Below, in pieces: positions 8,232 to 15,540 of a stretch of DNA of 64,000 bases. The stretch is from Candidatus Magnetocorallium paracelense (GTDB lineage Bacteria; Nitrospirota; Thermodesulfovibrionia; Thermodesulfovibrionales; Magnetobacteriaceae). The stretch spans positions 1-64,000 of the forward strand of contig JAREWP010000054.1 in the NCBI GenBank assembly GCA_029001845.1. The letters run 5' to 3'. The translations under genes were made by a program, and so were the position numbers. The notes under the pieces were generated by a model. The model had not been told where the DNA came from. It made no database searches and saw nothing but the letters and a program-made list of their open reading frames with translations. Within the stretch, counting starts at the first letter, position 1; each line of letters starts with the position of its first letter.

Positions 8232-8720
8232 ATGAGGTTTTTCAAATCTCTGAAAGGATCAACGACCTTTCGGGTAAAAGGGAAGGCGTTTACGAGTATT
8301 GGAGGGGCTCAAATCGGCAATACCGCCAACGCTCTGGTTGCTCCTTTTGGCTCAGGCAGTGCGACCCTTTTGCTTGAACAAAGTGTCCTGCATAACTATG
8401 AAACGGTTGTCGCAGTCCTGTCGGCATTTGATGGAGGAGCATGCAAAACAGACAATCTTGCCGTTTACACTTTTAGGAAAAATTTCGATTTACCTGTTAA
8501 ACAGGTAGAAACTTTATCCTGAAGCGGAACTTGGGAGACACAATGGGGATCCATTACATTTACCCGGGAGGGGAACCGGGTTGAAGGGCAATACCGGGTA
8601 AATAAAGGTAAGCAGAAAGGGAAATTGAAAGGGTTCCTGAAGGGTACCGTATCGGGAAATACGCTGAAAGGCATCTGGTCCTATGCCGACTCCTACCGTG
8701 TAACCCATAAGTTAGAGTAA
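8232..8720 (+). pseudogene. hypothetical protein interrupted by an in-frame TGA
   Basis: The ATG at 8232 has a good GGAAGGAG site at 8217-8224. The frame runs 96 codons to TGA at 8520-8522 and then continues in the same frame for 65 more sense codons to TAA at 8718. The part after the TGA (SGTWETQWGSITF, then REGNRVEGQY and NTLKGIWSY) is clearly protein-like, with the spaced Gly-Trp pattern of a small beta-barrel repeat. So one gene of about 162 codons appears to be split by a nonsense codon. TGA could be a single-base change from TGG. Selenocysteine is conceivable because selA lies in the window, but no convincing SECIS hairpin follows. Family unknown; no signal peptide is evident. Confidence 0.55.
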
Positions 8721-8779
8721 CATAATTTTTTGAGTACTCCATGTAGAATTTTAGGATAAAAGTCAGCAGAAATACAAAA

Positions 8780-8816
8780 AAAAAGGAGATGCCCGTCACC
8801 AGGCATCTCCTTTTTA
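8780..8816. terminator. strong hairpin terminator, bidirectional
   Basis: GGAGATGCC at 8785-8793 pairs with GGCATCTCC at 8802-8810 around an 8-base loop. An A run precedes it and TTTTT follows. It can end both the plus-strand gene before it and the minus-strand pair after it. Confidence 0.85.
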
Positions 8817-8889
8817 TATAAACACAAGGGGGATTAAAGGACTATCAGGAATTAACACAATAATTTCATGAGATATTTAAATACTTTCT

Positions 8890-9141
8890 CTATGAAGAGA
8901 TATTGATAGAGCTGATATCGGTGTTATCTGTTACTCCGCCTGCCGAAGCTCCTACTGCATTTTGACCGATTGCTCCTGCACCGGCGCAGGCTACTCCGGT
9001 ACCTTCAGCATAACCCCATCCCCATACATCACCTTCACCGGAACCCGAAGCGCTGCCTCCTTCGGCTCCTGTTGCCAGACTTGCCGATCCTATCTCGGAA
9101 TCTCCACCCGATTTACTCATATTTGCGAATTCATTAGACAT
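8890..9141 (-). CDS. Gly/Ser/Ala-rich 83-aa protein, second of a tandem pair
   Basis: The ATG at 9141 is preceded by AAAGGAGGG at ideal spacing. The 83-residue product starts MSNEFANMSKSGGDSEIG and is almost entirely Gly, Ala, Ser and Asp/Glu, with no lysine after residue 10. It ends GQNAVGASAGGV then TDNTDISSINISS. It is paralogous to the neighbour at 9168-9419: identical length, near-identical N-terminal NMSKSGGDSxIG and C-terminal GQNAxGA..GGVTDNT boxes, and a variable middle. It has no signal peptide, membrane segment or known motif. The composition suggests a disordered or repetitive beta structure; a secreted, amyloid-like or modified-peptide role is only speculation. Confidence 0.75.
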   Translation of the reverse strand: MSNEFANMSKSGGDSEIGSASLATGAEGGSASGSGEGDVWGWGYAEGTGVACAGAGAIGQNAVGASAGGVTDNTDISSINISS

Positions 9142-9167
9142 TGTTTGTCCCTCCTTTTAAATTTTTT

Positions 9168-9419
9168 TTATGAAGATATATTAATTGTATCGATCGCCGT
9201 ATTATCAGTTACTCCGCCGCCTGTCGCGCCTATGGCATTCTGACCTACGGCTCCTGCACTTGAATAAGCTAATCCTGTGCCATATGGATCGGCATTGACG
9301 ACACTTGCTTCTCCTTCACCGGAAGCATACCCGCCTGAAGCCGTTGATGATACAGCTGCTTCTCCTATAGAAGAATCACCGCCGCTCTTTGACATGTTTA
9401 AGAAATCCTGATCTGACAT
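9168..9419 (-). CDS. Gly/Ser/Ala-rich 83-aa protein, first of a tandem pair
   Basis: The start at 9419 has a GGAGGA site upstream. The product begins MSDQDFLNMSKSGGDSSIGE and ends GQNAIGATGGGV then TDNTAIDTINISS. Comparison with the downstream paralogue shows conservation concentrated at both ends, while the centre (GGYASGEGEASVVNADPYGT) varies, as expected under selection on both termini. The two genes are 26 bases apart and probably co-transcribed, ending at the hairpin at 8780-8816. No enzyme, transporter or maturase lies next to them. I do not recognise the family. Confidence 0.75.
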   Translation of the reverse strand: MSDQDFLNMSKSGGDSSIGEAAVSSTASGGYASGEGEASVVNADPYGTGLAYSSAGAVGQNAIGATGGGVTDNTAIDTINISS

Positions 9420-9551
9420 AACCCTGTATCCTCCTTTACTTGTTATTTAATATAACTGAATATAGTATTATCAAGAACCATGCCGGATTATCGTTATAGT
9501 CAGGTAATTGAAAATTCAGTCTTTTATCTGCTTGTAGTGCTGTAAACATTT

Positions 9552-9612
9552 ATGATATGAGCAATCTCTGCACACATTCTATGTCCAGGTGTGCAAATAC
9601 TGCTCATATCAT
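9552..9612. repeat. large imperfect inverted repeat
   Basis: ATGATATGAGCA at 9552-9563 is the exact reverse complement of TGCTCATATCAT at 9601-9612. Inside, TGCACAC (9569-9575) pairs with GTGTGCA after a five-base internal loop, leaving a loop of about 13 bases. The 19 pairs would make a stable cruciform or RNA hairpin. There is no T run, so it is not a standard terminator. Confidence 0.7.
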
Positions 9613-9683
9613 TCAGTTATTGATTGGAAAAGAGGATAAAGAAAAGGAAAGAATAAACCGATAAGAGAAGATAAAGGGAGGTC

Positions 9684-9711
9684 GGCGGGAGTGTCACGGC
9701 TCCCGCCTTTC
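9684..9711 (+). terminator. GC-rich hairpin with short T run
   Basis: GGCGGGAG at 9684-9691 pairs with CTCCCGCC at 9700-9707 and is followed by TTTCT. A purine-rich tract precedes it. No annotated plus-strand gene ends here, so it may close a small RNA or a lost gene. Confidence 0.5.
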
Positions 9712-10044
9712 TGTTAGGGTAACAGGGTTTTGGTTTAAGGGGTTACAAAAAAGGTAACAGGTATCGCAAAAGCATAATATTCCTGACTGACAATCTATGT
9801 AATCTGTCTTGCTCTGTAAGGAGCAGGGCAAGGCAGCTTGCGTATATTGTATTTAAAAACGTCTTGGACGATTTTCACGTTGTATTGTTTTGGTTACTGC
9901 AGAAAAGTTGGAAATTATGGGAAAGATTAAGGGAAATGCTTTTTTGATATGACATTGTTACCTCCTTGTACTTTGCCTGACAGCTTCCTGCCGCCTTTGG
10001 CTTATGTTGCAGATATGTTTATATCGGTTGCTCAGGAATTTTCT

Positions 10045-10283
10045 TTACCAAAAAACAGAATAAAATATAAAAAAGTAGTAAAGAAAAGAATTATAACTAA
10101 TCGGAGTTTCCAGCTTGAGATTAATCTGCCTTGAAACATATCTAAGAGAACGTTCTTCCTGAAGATACCCTTTTATCTCATCCTTAAACGGGTCAAGCGC
10201 CCGGCTCTTTTTATTCTCAGCCCCTTTAGGTCTCCCCGGTTTTATTCCCTTAGCTCTGGTAGCGGCTATCGCTTGCCGGCCTA
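10045..10283 (-). pseudogene. serine recombinase (resolvase/invertase) C-terminal remnant
   Basis: The minus strand reads GRQAIAATRAKGIKPGRPKG followed by LDPFKDEIKGYLQEERSLRY. This is the linker and start of the C-terminal helix-turn-helix of Hin/Gin-type resolvases (the usual pattern is E-x-I-x-A-A-R-A-x-G-x-x-x-G-R-P). The catalytic domain is missing, and the helix-turn-helix degenerates into a hydrophobic tail before a TAA at 10045. No start codon precedes it. It is a scrap of a mobile element. Confidence 0.65.
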
Positions 10284-10441
10284 TGAAAGTGCATAATTAA
10301 CGTTGAAAGCACTATACAAATCTCCTATCATTAATTGCATGAATTATGCCGGTAACCACAGGGCAATATAAGGTTTCGCTCGAAAACAAGTTCAAGATTA
10401 AAAATCCCCGGTTTTTTATCTTGTTTGATTGAACCGATTGA

Positions 10442-10753
10442 GTGAATCACCATATCGACAGATTCAAAAACACAATAAAAGAGACCGACAAAATGACTGC
10501 AACGGCTACAAAACAAATGAGCAGCGCCTGGAATAAAAAAATTGCTGACAACACCAATCCCTTTGATGAGGATATTGAAATGAAATGGATAAAACAGTGG
10601 CTATTTTATGCCAATACCGTAAGGTATGCATCGGCCATGACTGGCGCGTACGATGATACAGGCTTTAATAACGGCTGGTGGGAGTTGACGCACAATCTAC
10701 GTAAAATGCAGGATCAAATAAAATTATTGGAAAACATTAAACAATTCTTCTGA
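10442..10753 (+). CDS. hypothetical protein, convergent with the ParA pair
   Basis: The 103-codon frame opens with GTG at 10442; an in-frame ATG at 10493 gives an 86-residue product beginning MTATATKQMSSAWNKK that may be the real start. The protein is helical, with aromatic-rich segments (MKWIKQWLFYANTVRYASAM and FNNGWWELTHNLRKM) and a C-terminal coiled coil. I do not recognise the family. It converges on the ParA-partner gene with 47 bases between them. The length and helical character resemble phasin-like or cargo-associated proteins only superficially. It could be functionally tied to the ParA pair. Confidence 0.4.
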   Translation: MNHHIDRFKNTIKETDKMTATATKQMSSAWNKKIADNTNPFDEDIEMKWIKQWLFYANTVRYASAMTGAYDDTGFNNGWWELTHNLRKMQDQIKLLENIKQFF

Positions 10754-10800
10754 CATAGCTGAAATAGAGCATGAAATTCATACAAAAAGCAGATATAGGA

Positions 10801-11337
10801 TCAGTCTTTATCGACTTTATTTGAATGCAGGGAAGCGGCTGCGTTTATAACCAACTCCATCAGATAATCAAAATTCATCTTAGCAACATCGAAGCTGATA
10901 AACATTGACCTGGTCCAAGTGTCTATAACAATTTCGTTAATCTTTTCAATCTCCTGAAACAATACGTTTCTAACCTCTTCAAGGGCTGACATGTTTTTAG
11001 TAATTACAGAGGCAAGCCCCGGTTCTTTCTCCATGATGACCACATCTTTTACCTCCTTAATCGCAGGTAGAGAGAGGGCTTTCCCGGATTTTTCCGTTTT
11101 CTCCTTTACAGAGGCAGGAATCCGTTTAGACTTTACCGAAGCGGCAGGTTTTGGAGTAAGGGCAGATTCAGATTTTCCGGACATAACATCAGGCTTTTGG
11201 GAAGACGACTGTTGTGGAGCCCGGGGCTTTTCGGATTTCATGCTGTCATCAGAAGGAGTCTGCCTGGTTTTCGTCGGAACTCCCGGCTTAAGGGCGTGAA
11301 GCATTTCCATTATATCGTTATTCTTTTTTTTAGCCAT
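10801..11337 (-). CDS. basic/disordered partner protein of an orphan ParA ATPase
   Basis: This 178-residue protein has three regions. A Lys-rich tip (MAKKKNNDIMEMLHALKPG) is followed by about 80 residues rich in Lys, Pro and Ser that look disordered, then a helical C-terminus (about 110-178) containing LEEVRNVLFQEIEKINEIVI and aromatic-rich MNFDYLMELV. The ATG overlaps the end of the ParA gene by eight bases, so the two are translationally coupled. Orphan ParA proteins that position cargo (carboxysomes, chemosensory arrays, PHA granules) are usually encoded beside a small partner whose basic N-terminus stimulates the ATPase. This protein has that layout. No ParB-type DNA-binding domain is seen. 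The cargo is unknown. Confidence 0.6.
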   Translation of the reverse strand: MAKKKNNDIMEMLHALKPGVPTKTRQTPSDDSMKSEKPRAPQQSSSQKPDVMSGKSESALTPKPAASVKSKRIPASVKEKTEKSGKALSLPAIKEVKDVVIMEKEPGLASVITKNMSALEEVRNVLFQEIEKINEIVIDTWTRSMFISFDVAKMNFDYLMELVINAAASLHSNKVDKD

Positions 11338-12079
11338 TGATAATTTCCTCTGCTAATTCCATATAGTTTTGTGCAGCAGCACATCTTGAGTTAAATCGAA
11401 AGATGTCCTTTTGTGCGATTTGCGACCTCACCACATCTATACTCACCTTAATAGTAGTGTCAAAAACCTGCCCCTCAAAATTATGCTTTAAAATTTCAAG
11501 CACCTGCGCCGAGAGAGTCGTTCTTTTGTCATACTTACAGGCAATGATTCCTTTTATGGTCAAATGGGGATTCAAATGATCGGTGATATGGTTGATATCT
11601 TCAAGAAGTTGCTTCATTCCAACGAGCGAGAAATAGCCGAGATCAACGGGGATGACGATTTCGTCGGCAGCGCTCAAAGCGTTTTTCGTAAAAACATTAA
11701 TGCTTGGGGGACAATCAATCAATATATAGTCGTAATCGTTTTTTAACGGCTCAATGGCCTTTTTTAATGTATCGAGTTTTTTTCGGTTTATGAGATAATC
11801 CTCAATATCCTTCAGTGCATTGTTTGAGGGTATCAGATCGGAACTCTCTGCATTTATAATATAACCACCGGGATTGCGATCTTCCTTAAGCATGTCTTTT
11901 ACTGTTTTGCCCTCTCCTTCAATAAGAAACCCCATAGACGCCGAGGCATTGCCTTGAGAGTCGAAATCGATGAGTAATGGTTTTTTTCCTTTGATTTTCA
12001 AAGCCGCTGCAATATTGACGGTTGTAGTCGTTTTGCCAACGCCTCCTTTTTGATTTGTAAATGCTATTACGCTGCCCAT
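11330..12079 (-). CDS. ParA-family ATPase (orphan, partner-coupled)
   Basis: This is a 249-residue P-loop ATPase with the deviant Walker A motif KGGVGKTT (residues 11-18, signature Lys at 11), the switch region around DFDSQGNAS (about 38-46) and the Walker B-like YILIDCPPS segment. It matches the ParA/Soj group in length and motifs. It lacks an N-terminal helix-turn-helix, as in chromosome or cargo-positioning ParAs rather than plasmid type Ia. No parB or parS site is seen nearby; instead it overlaps the gene for a small disordered protein. The ATG at 12079 follows a purine-rich stretch (AGGAAGC). It is divergent from the XRE gene, which could control it. Confidence 0.85.
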   Translation of the reverse strand: MGSVIAFTNQKGGVGKTTTTVNIAAALKIKGKKPLLIDFDSQGNASASMGFLIEGEGKTVKDMLKEDRNPGGYIINAESSDLIPSNNALKDIEDYLINRKKLDTLKKAIEPLKNDYDYILIDCPPSINVFTKNALSAADEIVIPVDLGYFSLVGMKQLLEDINHITDHLNPHLTIKGIIACKYDKRTTLSAQVLEILKHNFEGQVFDTTIKVSIDVVRSQIAQKDIFRFNSRCAAAQNYMELAEEIING

Positions 12080-12436
12080 AATATTGCTTCCTTTCAGGAG
12101 AAATTTTTATTTTATCAGGTTATATCTGAAATCGCATAGTAATAATAGCAATTAATTCTACCTTACTTATATTTGTAAAATCAACTTTTTACGATCTCCA
12201 CTAAAAATGAAACCGATTAGCCGGAAGTTAAAATTCATGTATTAAATGATAATATTTCTAATTCATTTGTACTTTTTTGTTGATTTTTCTCGATCTTTTA
12301 AGTCCTTGAGATTGCAAAAATTCCAGAGAACATATTAGAAAAAAGGGAATACTACATAAGGGTTGTAGTTTAAAGCCCCCTACCACAACTTGGACATAGT
12401 AGCAATTGAGAAGTAAAGTTTTTTATATTGTTAACT
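12080..12436. promoter_or_regulatory. divergent intergenic region between ParA and XRE genes
   Basis: This AT-rich region of 357 bases contains no gene. It must hold the promoters of both divergent genes. A partly symmetric stretch at about 12360-12389 (GGGTTGTAG, then CCTACCACAAC) could be an operator for the adjacent XRE repressor, but the symmetry is imperfect. Confidence 0.3.
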
Positions 12437-12808
12437 ATGTATCTGGGACGCGTAAAAACAAGTAAAGACATTGGCCAACGAATAAAAGATCGCAGAAGAG
12501 AACTGAAAATGTCACAAGAGGCGCTGTCGGAATATATCGGAGTAACCTATCAGCAGATACAGAGATATGAAAACGGTACAAACAGGGTGAATATAGAGTA
12601 TTTACAACTTTTAACAATGGCTCTAAAAGTCCCCTTTTCATACTTTTTTGAAGACAAACTGAAAAATGCAACGGAAAAGCATCCGAACTACTTACCTGAA
12701 GACGAATACAGGCTCCTGAGAATTTACAGAAAGATCGAAAAAGATGATTACAAAAAGATGATTTATCAGATCACAAAGCTTGCCGCAGAACACAGCAAAT
12801 CGACATAA
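12437..12808 (+). CDS. XRE-family transcriptional regulator
   Basis: This protein of 123 residues (from the ATG at 12437; a TTG at 12428 is also possible) has an N-terminal helix-turn-helix of the Cro/CI type. The segment reads IGQRIKDRRRELKMSQEALS followed by YIGVTYQQIQRYENGTNRV. A FEDKLK linker and a helical C-terminus (about 75-123) follow, probably for dimerisation. The YENG.N box and the VPFSYFF motif are typical of small SinR/HipB-like repressors. It is divergent from the ParA pair and is a candidate regulator of it or of itself. The following 354 bases hold only a repeat element. Confidence 0.85.
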   Translation: MYLGRVKTSKDIGQRIKDRRRELKMSQEALSEYIGVTYQQIQRYENGTNRVNIEYLQLLTMALKVPFSYFFEDKLKNATEKHPNYLPEDEYRLLRIYRKIEKDDYKKMIYQITKLAAEHSKST

Positions 12809-12986
12809 AATCTTACTGTTTTCTTTCCAAAATTTCTATTAAAAACCAACTCAAAAAATTTACCGCTTTAGCGCCGACAACTGTTCGCACACTCTCTGTT
12901 GTCGAACTAATTACAGGTTTTAAGTTAAAATAAACGACATCATATAAATGGGTGCTGCACCGAATACTATAATTTCTCTTTGATTT

Positions 12987-13145
12987 GTAATTACTCAGGT
13001 TTTTTAGGCTGAAGACTGAAGGTTGTAGCAAGAAAACAAAAATTATAATTCGTCAACCAATTAAAAGGTATACTATTTTAATAAGATACATGTTTTAACC
13101 TGACAGTCTTCGGCCTTCAGTTTATCTACCTAAGCAGGTAGTTAC
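12987..13145. repeat. MITE-like element with GTAA(C/T)TACTCAGG-type ends
   Basis: The left end GTAATTACTCAGG (12987-12999) is mirrored by CTAAGCAGGTAGTTAC at the right end (13130-13145). An inner arm AGGCTGAAGACTGAAGG is mirrored by CAGTCTTCGGCCTTCAG. The flanks TTTGATTT (12979-12986) and TCTGATTT (13146-13153) match at seven of eight positions, suggesting an 8-bp target duplication. Related inner arms recur at 26808-26930. It ends 17 bases before cobO and so lies in that operon's promoter region. Confidence 0.65.
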
Positions 13146-13162
13146 TCTGATTTTACATAATA

Positions 13163-13684
13163 ATGAAAAAAGGCTTAATTATATTAAATACCGGAAATGG
13201 TAAGGGAAAAACAACGGCAGCTTTTGGCCTTGCACTGCGCGCCGCCGGTCATGGCGAAAAGGTGTGTATCATTCAGTTTATCAAGGGCCACCGGGAAACG
13301 GGAGAGCATAAAGCCTTTGATCTATACAAAGAATCGATTGACTTTTACACCTTGGGACGTGGATTTACATGGAAATCGAATGATATTGAGCAGGACATAA
13401 AGGCTGCCGGAAGAGCTTGGGATTTTGCCGTGGAAACTATAAATTCGAACAACCATTTTATGGTTATACTCGATGAACTCACTTATTTAATAAAATACGG
13501 TATAATTAGCGAATCTCTAGTTTTGAACACCCTGGTGAACAAACCTTTTGAAATGCATGTTATAATAACCGGAAGAGACGCAACTGCGGCATTAATTGGC
13601 GCAGCGGATTTGGCAACAGAGATGCGTGAGATCGCGCATCCTTATAAATCGGGCGTTAAGGCGCAGGCTGGTATCGAGTTTTGA
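13163..13684 (+). CDS. cobO: ATP:corrinoid adenosyltransferase (CobO/BtuR family)
   Basis: This 173-residue protein transfers the adenosyl group of ATP to the cobalt of reduced corrinoids, making coenzyme B12. It has the characteristic P-loop GNGKGKTTA (residues about 11-19). The family's AFGLALRAAGHG, QFIKGHRETGE, the VILDELTYLIKYG Walker B box and the C-terminal ADLATEMREIAHPYKSGV follow. The length is typical (about 170-200). No cobalamin riboswitch or clear ribosome binding site precedes it, only a repeat element 17 bases upstream. It overlaps the next gene by four bases (TTGA), forming a tight operon with a Crp/Fnr regulator and pgeF. B12-dependent enzymes are therefore likely elsewhere in the genome. 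Confidence 0.92.
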   Translation: MKKGLIILNTGNGKGKTTAAFGLALRAAGHGEKVCIIQFIKGHRETGEHKAFDLYKESIDFYTLGRGFTWKSNDIEQDIKAAGRAWDFAVETINSNNHFMVILDELTYLIKYGIISESLVLNTLVNKPFEMHVIITGRDATAALIGAADLATEMREIAHPYKSGVKAQAGIEF

Positions 13685-14367
13685 AAAAAAAGATTTCCAT
13701 AACAGAATCGCTTAAGAAGATAGAGATTATCGCCTCGCTAAATGATGAAGAACTGCGAGACATAATGCATAATATCAGAATAAAAACTTTCAACAAAAAT
13801 GAAATAATTTTGATTCAGGAAGATATAAATAATTACATGTTTATGGTCCTCGATGGCGAAGTCAAGGTTACTCAGACGACCGAGGCCGGCAAGGAGATCA
13901 TCCTGGCCATGTATCATGGAGGAGAATTTTTTGGCGAAATGTCGCTGATAGACGGCATGACTGTTTCAGCCACTGTAACGGCCAACAAAGATTGCTTAAT
14001 CGCCATTCTCTCAAAGAACGATTTTTACTCGCTTCTTTACTCACAAAAAAAAGTGCTTGAAAATCTTTTAAAAATCTTTTGTTCAAGAATCCGATCGGCT
14101 AACGAAACAATACTTTTACTAAATTACAATAACGCCTCTCAAAGGATTAAGTTGTTGTTTCTGATGCTTTCCAAGAAATATGGCAAAGAAGAGAAAGACG
14201 GCACTGTTCTCCATATTAAGCTTACTCACCAGGAGATTGCAAATATGACAGGAATGATTCGCGAAACAGTTACAAAAGTTATAGATAAATGGAAAAGTGA
14301 TAATGAAATCACTGTATTGAAAAACAGATTTATAAAGCTGAATCAGAAGTTTTTTAAAAATATCTAA
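13681..14367 (+). CDS. Crp/Fnr-family transcriptional regulator
   Basis: This 228-residue regulator starts at a TTG that overlaps the cobO stop. Residues about 10-125 form a cyclic-nucleotide-type beta barrel (GGEFFGEMSLIDG), followed by the dimer helix and a C-terminal winged helix (about 170-220: LTHQEIANMTGMIRETVTKV). The phosphate-binding cassette lacks the Arg that CRP uses for cAMP (SATV where CRP has RSAWV), and there is no N-terminal Cys cluster as in FNR. The ligand is therefore unknown. It is a close paralogue of the longer protein at 25902-26783, which carries an extra DNA-binding domain. It may regulate its own operon with cobO and pgeF. Confidence 0.9.
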   Translation: MKKKISITESLKKIEIIASLNDEELRDIMHNIRIKTFNKNEIILIQEDINNYMFMVLDGEVKVTQTTEAGKEIILAMYHGGEFFGEMSLIDGMTVSATVTANKDCLIAILSKNDFYSLLYSQKKVLENLLKIFCSRIRSANETILLLNYNNASQRIKLLFLMLSKKYGKEEKDGTVLHIKLTHQEIANMTGMIRETVTKVIDKWKSDNEITVLKNRFIKLNQKFFKNI

Positions 14368-15095
14368 TGACGAATAATAAAATGAGCAGTTCCGAATATA
14401 ATCTGCAAAGCGATAAGAGGATAATATACCCGCCAATATTCCATAATCTGGGAGTAAGCGCCTTTTTCACGGACAGAGCCGTTGGCATAGACAAAGAGAG
14501 AGTCTCCCTTTTATCGGGTATTCCTATAGAGAGGATATACATGCCGGTGCAGAAACATACGGATGAGGTCATTATTCCCGACAATTCTCTTACTTCTGTA
14601 ACAGGCGACGCAGTGATTACAGAGAGGGATGATATTTTAATCGGAATACAGACTGCCGACTGTGTTCCGATTCTGATGTGCGATACAAAAAACCGTACAG
14701 TGGCGGCAGTCCATGCGGGATGGAGAGGGACAGCAAAGGGGATTGTAAAAAAGACGATCTCTCTTTACTGTGATTTATTTAGCTCAACTCCCGGAAACAT
14801 TGTTATCGCCTTTGGTCCTTCCATCATGTCTTGCTGTTATAATGTCGGTTTTGAGGTGATAGAGAGCATTGAGAGAGTAAGCGGCAGCGGAGATTTTTTA
14901 TTCTCTAAAGGGGAATCATGGTATGTCGATCTGGTAGGGGCGAATATGGCGCAGGCACTCTCCGCAAACGTCAGACAGGAAAATATTTGGATATCGGCTC
15001 TATGCACTTCATGTCACGACAACAAATTCTTTTCCTACAGAAAATCAGGGGCAGGTCAAGGCAGGCAAGGCGCATTTATTCGATCTCTGCCTTAA
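14367..15095 (+). CDS. pgeF: peptidoglycan editing factor PgeF (YfiH/laccase-domain family)
   Basis: This 242-residue protein has the conserved YfiH boxes: GIQTADCVPILM (about 94-105), AAVHAGWRGTAKGIV (about 114-128) and AFGPSIMSCCYNVG, with the metal-binding His and Cys residues in place. E. coli PgeF removes mis-incorporated amino acids from peptidoglycan precursors. Older annotations call the family a polyphenol oxidase or purine-active enzyme. The ATG shares one base with the stop of the Crp/Fnr gene (TAATG), so it is translationally coupled. A second Met at 14382 is possible. The C-terminus is slightly Gly/Arg-rich (SGAGQGRQGAF). Confidence 0.88.
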   Translation: MTNNKMSSSEYNLQSDKRIIYPPIFHNLGVSAFFTDRAVGIDKERVSLLSGIPIERIYMPVQKHTDEVIIPDNSLTSVTGDAVITERDDILIGIQTADCVPILMCDTKNRTVAAVHAGWRGTAKGIVKKTISLYCDLFSSTPGNIVIAFGPSIMSCCYNVGFEVIESIERVSGSGDFLFSKGESWYVDLVGANMAQALSANVRQENIWISALCTSCHDNKFFSYRKSGAGQGRQGAFIRSLP

Positions 15096-15258
15096 TAATA
15101 TTTTTACCATCTCAGCTTCACGCCGTATTAGACCAACCCTCAATCACAAAATTCTCAACTCGGCTTTGATACACCTGCTATTATGCTCCAACGATACACT
15201 CAAATCCGACATAAATCCGTGAGCTTAAAGTGCAAACTAATTTTTTGTCAGCCTTATA

Positions 15259-15393
15259 CAATACCATTAACTTTAAGGGGTGAAGCACCTTCCGACGGAA
15301 GCGGGTCATGTCTGAGAAGGCGCAGCGAAGCAGCGCCTTCGAGTTTAGCCGCTGAAGGCGGATGGTGCTTTGCTCCTTAAGTTAATAACATTG
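15259..15393. repeat. 134-bp palindromic MITE, copy 1
   Basis: The left end CAATACCATTAACTTTAAGG and the right end CTCCTTAAGTTAATAACATTG are inverted. The interior also folds on itself (GAAGGCGC against GCGCCTTC). The flanking target duplication is eroded (AGCCTTATA against AGCCCTAAA, seven of nine). It lies between pgeF and the pstS promoter. Apart from it and the Pho promoter, 15096-15540 holds no gene. Confidence 0.85.
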
Positions 15394-15429
15394 AGCCCTA
15401 AAATTCTATTTAACGATAATGTACTTTTT

Positions 15430-15464
15430 TTGTCATATTCCTGTAATAATAAAATTGCTATAAT
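15430..15464 (+). promoter_or_regulatory. Pho box and promoter of pstS
   Basis: TTGTCAT (15430-15436) and CTGTAAT (15441-15447) are two half-sites 11 bases apart, the spacing of the PhoB box (consensus CTGTCAT-N4-CTGTCAT). Eleven bases further on is a perfect TATAAT (15459-15464). PhoB normally replaces the -35 element in this way, so phosphate-starvation control of pstS is well supported by sequence. No phoB/phoR gene is in the window. Confidence 0.75.
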
Positions 15465-15540
15465 TTATTTGTTCACAAGTATAGGTTCAAAGAACAAGGG
15501 GCTGATAATTTAAAAATAAAATTTATGGAGGTTTATGAGA

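Larger units (their letters stand above)
9420..10044. other. gene-free stretch
   Basis: No convincing gene lies here. It holds the upstream region of the 83-aa pair, the large inverted repeat at 9552-9612 and a terminator-like hairpin at 9684-9711. A short transcript ending at that hairpin is possible. A 61-codon plus-strand ORF starting at 9949 lies partly over the serine-recombinase remnant and looks spurious. Confidence 0.5.

Noticed and set aside
8520-8522. TGA as a selenocysteine codon
   Set aside because: No bacterial SECIS-like hairpin is evident in the bases after it and the surrounding residues do not resemble a redox motif; a nonsense change is simpler. Kept as a question in the findings, not as a call.
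9552-9612. Integron attC site
   Set aside because: The inverted repeat lacks the GTTRRRY core and its complement, and no integron integrase or cassette array is present.
9949-10134. 61-codon plus-strand ORF
   Set aside because: It overlaps the serine-recombinase remnant on the other strand, has no ribosome binding site and its translation looks like non-coding sequence.
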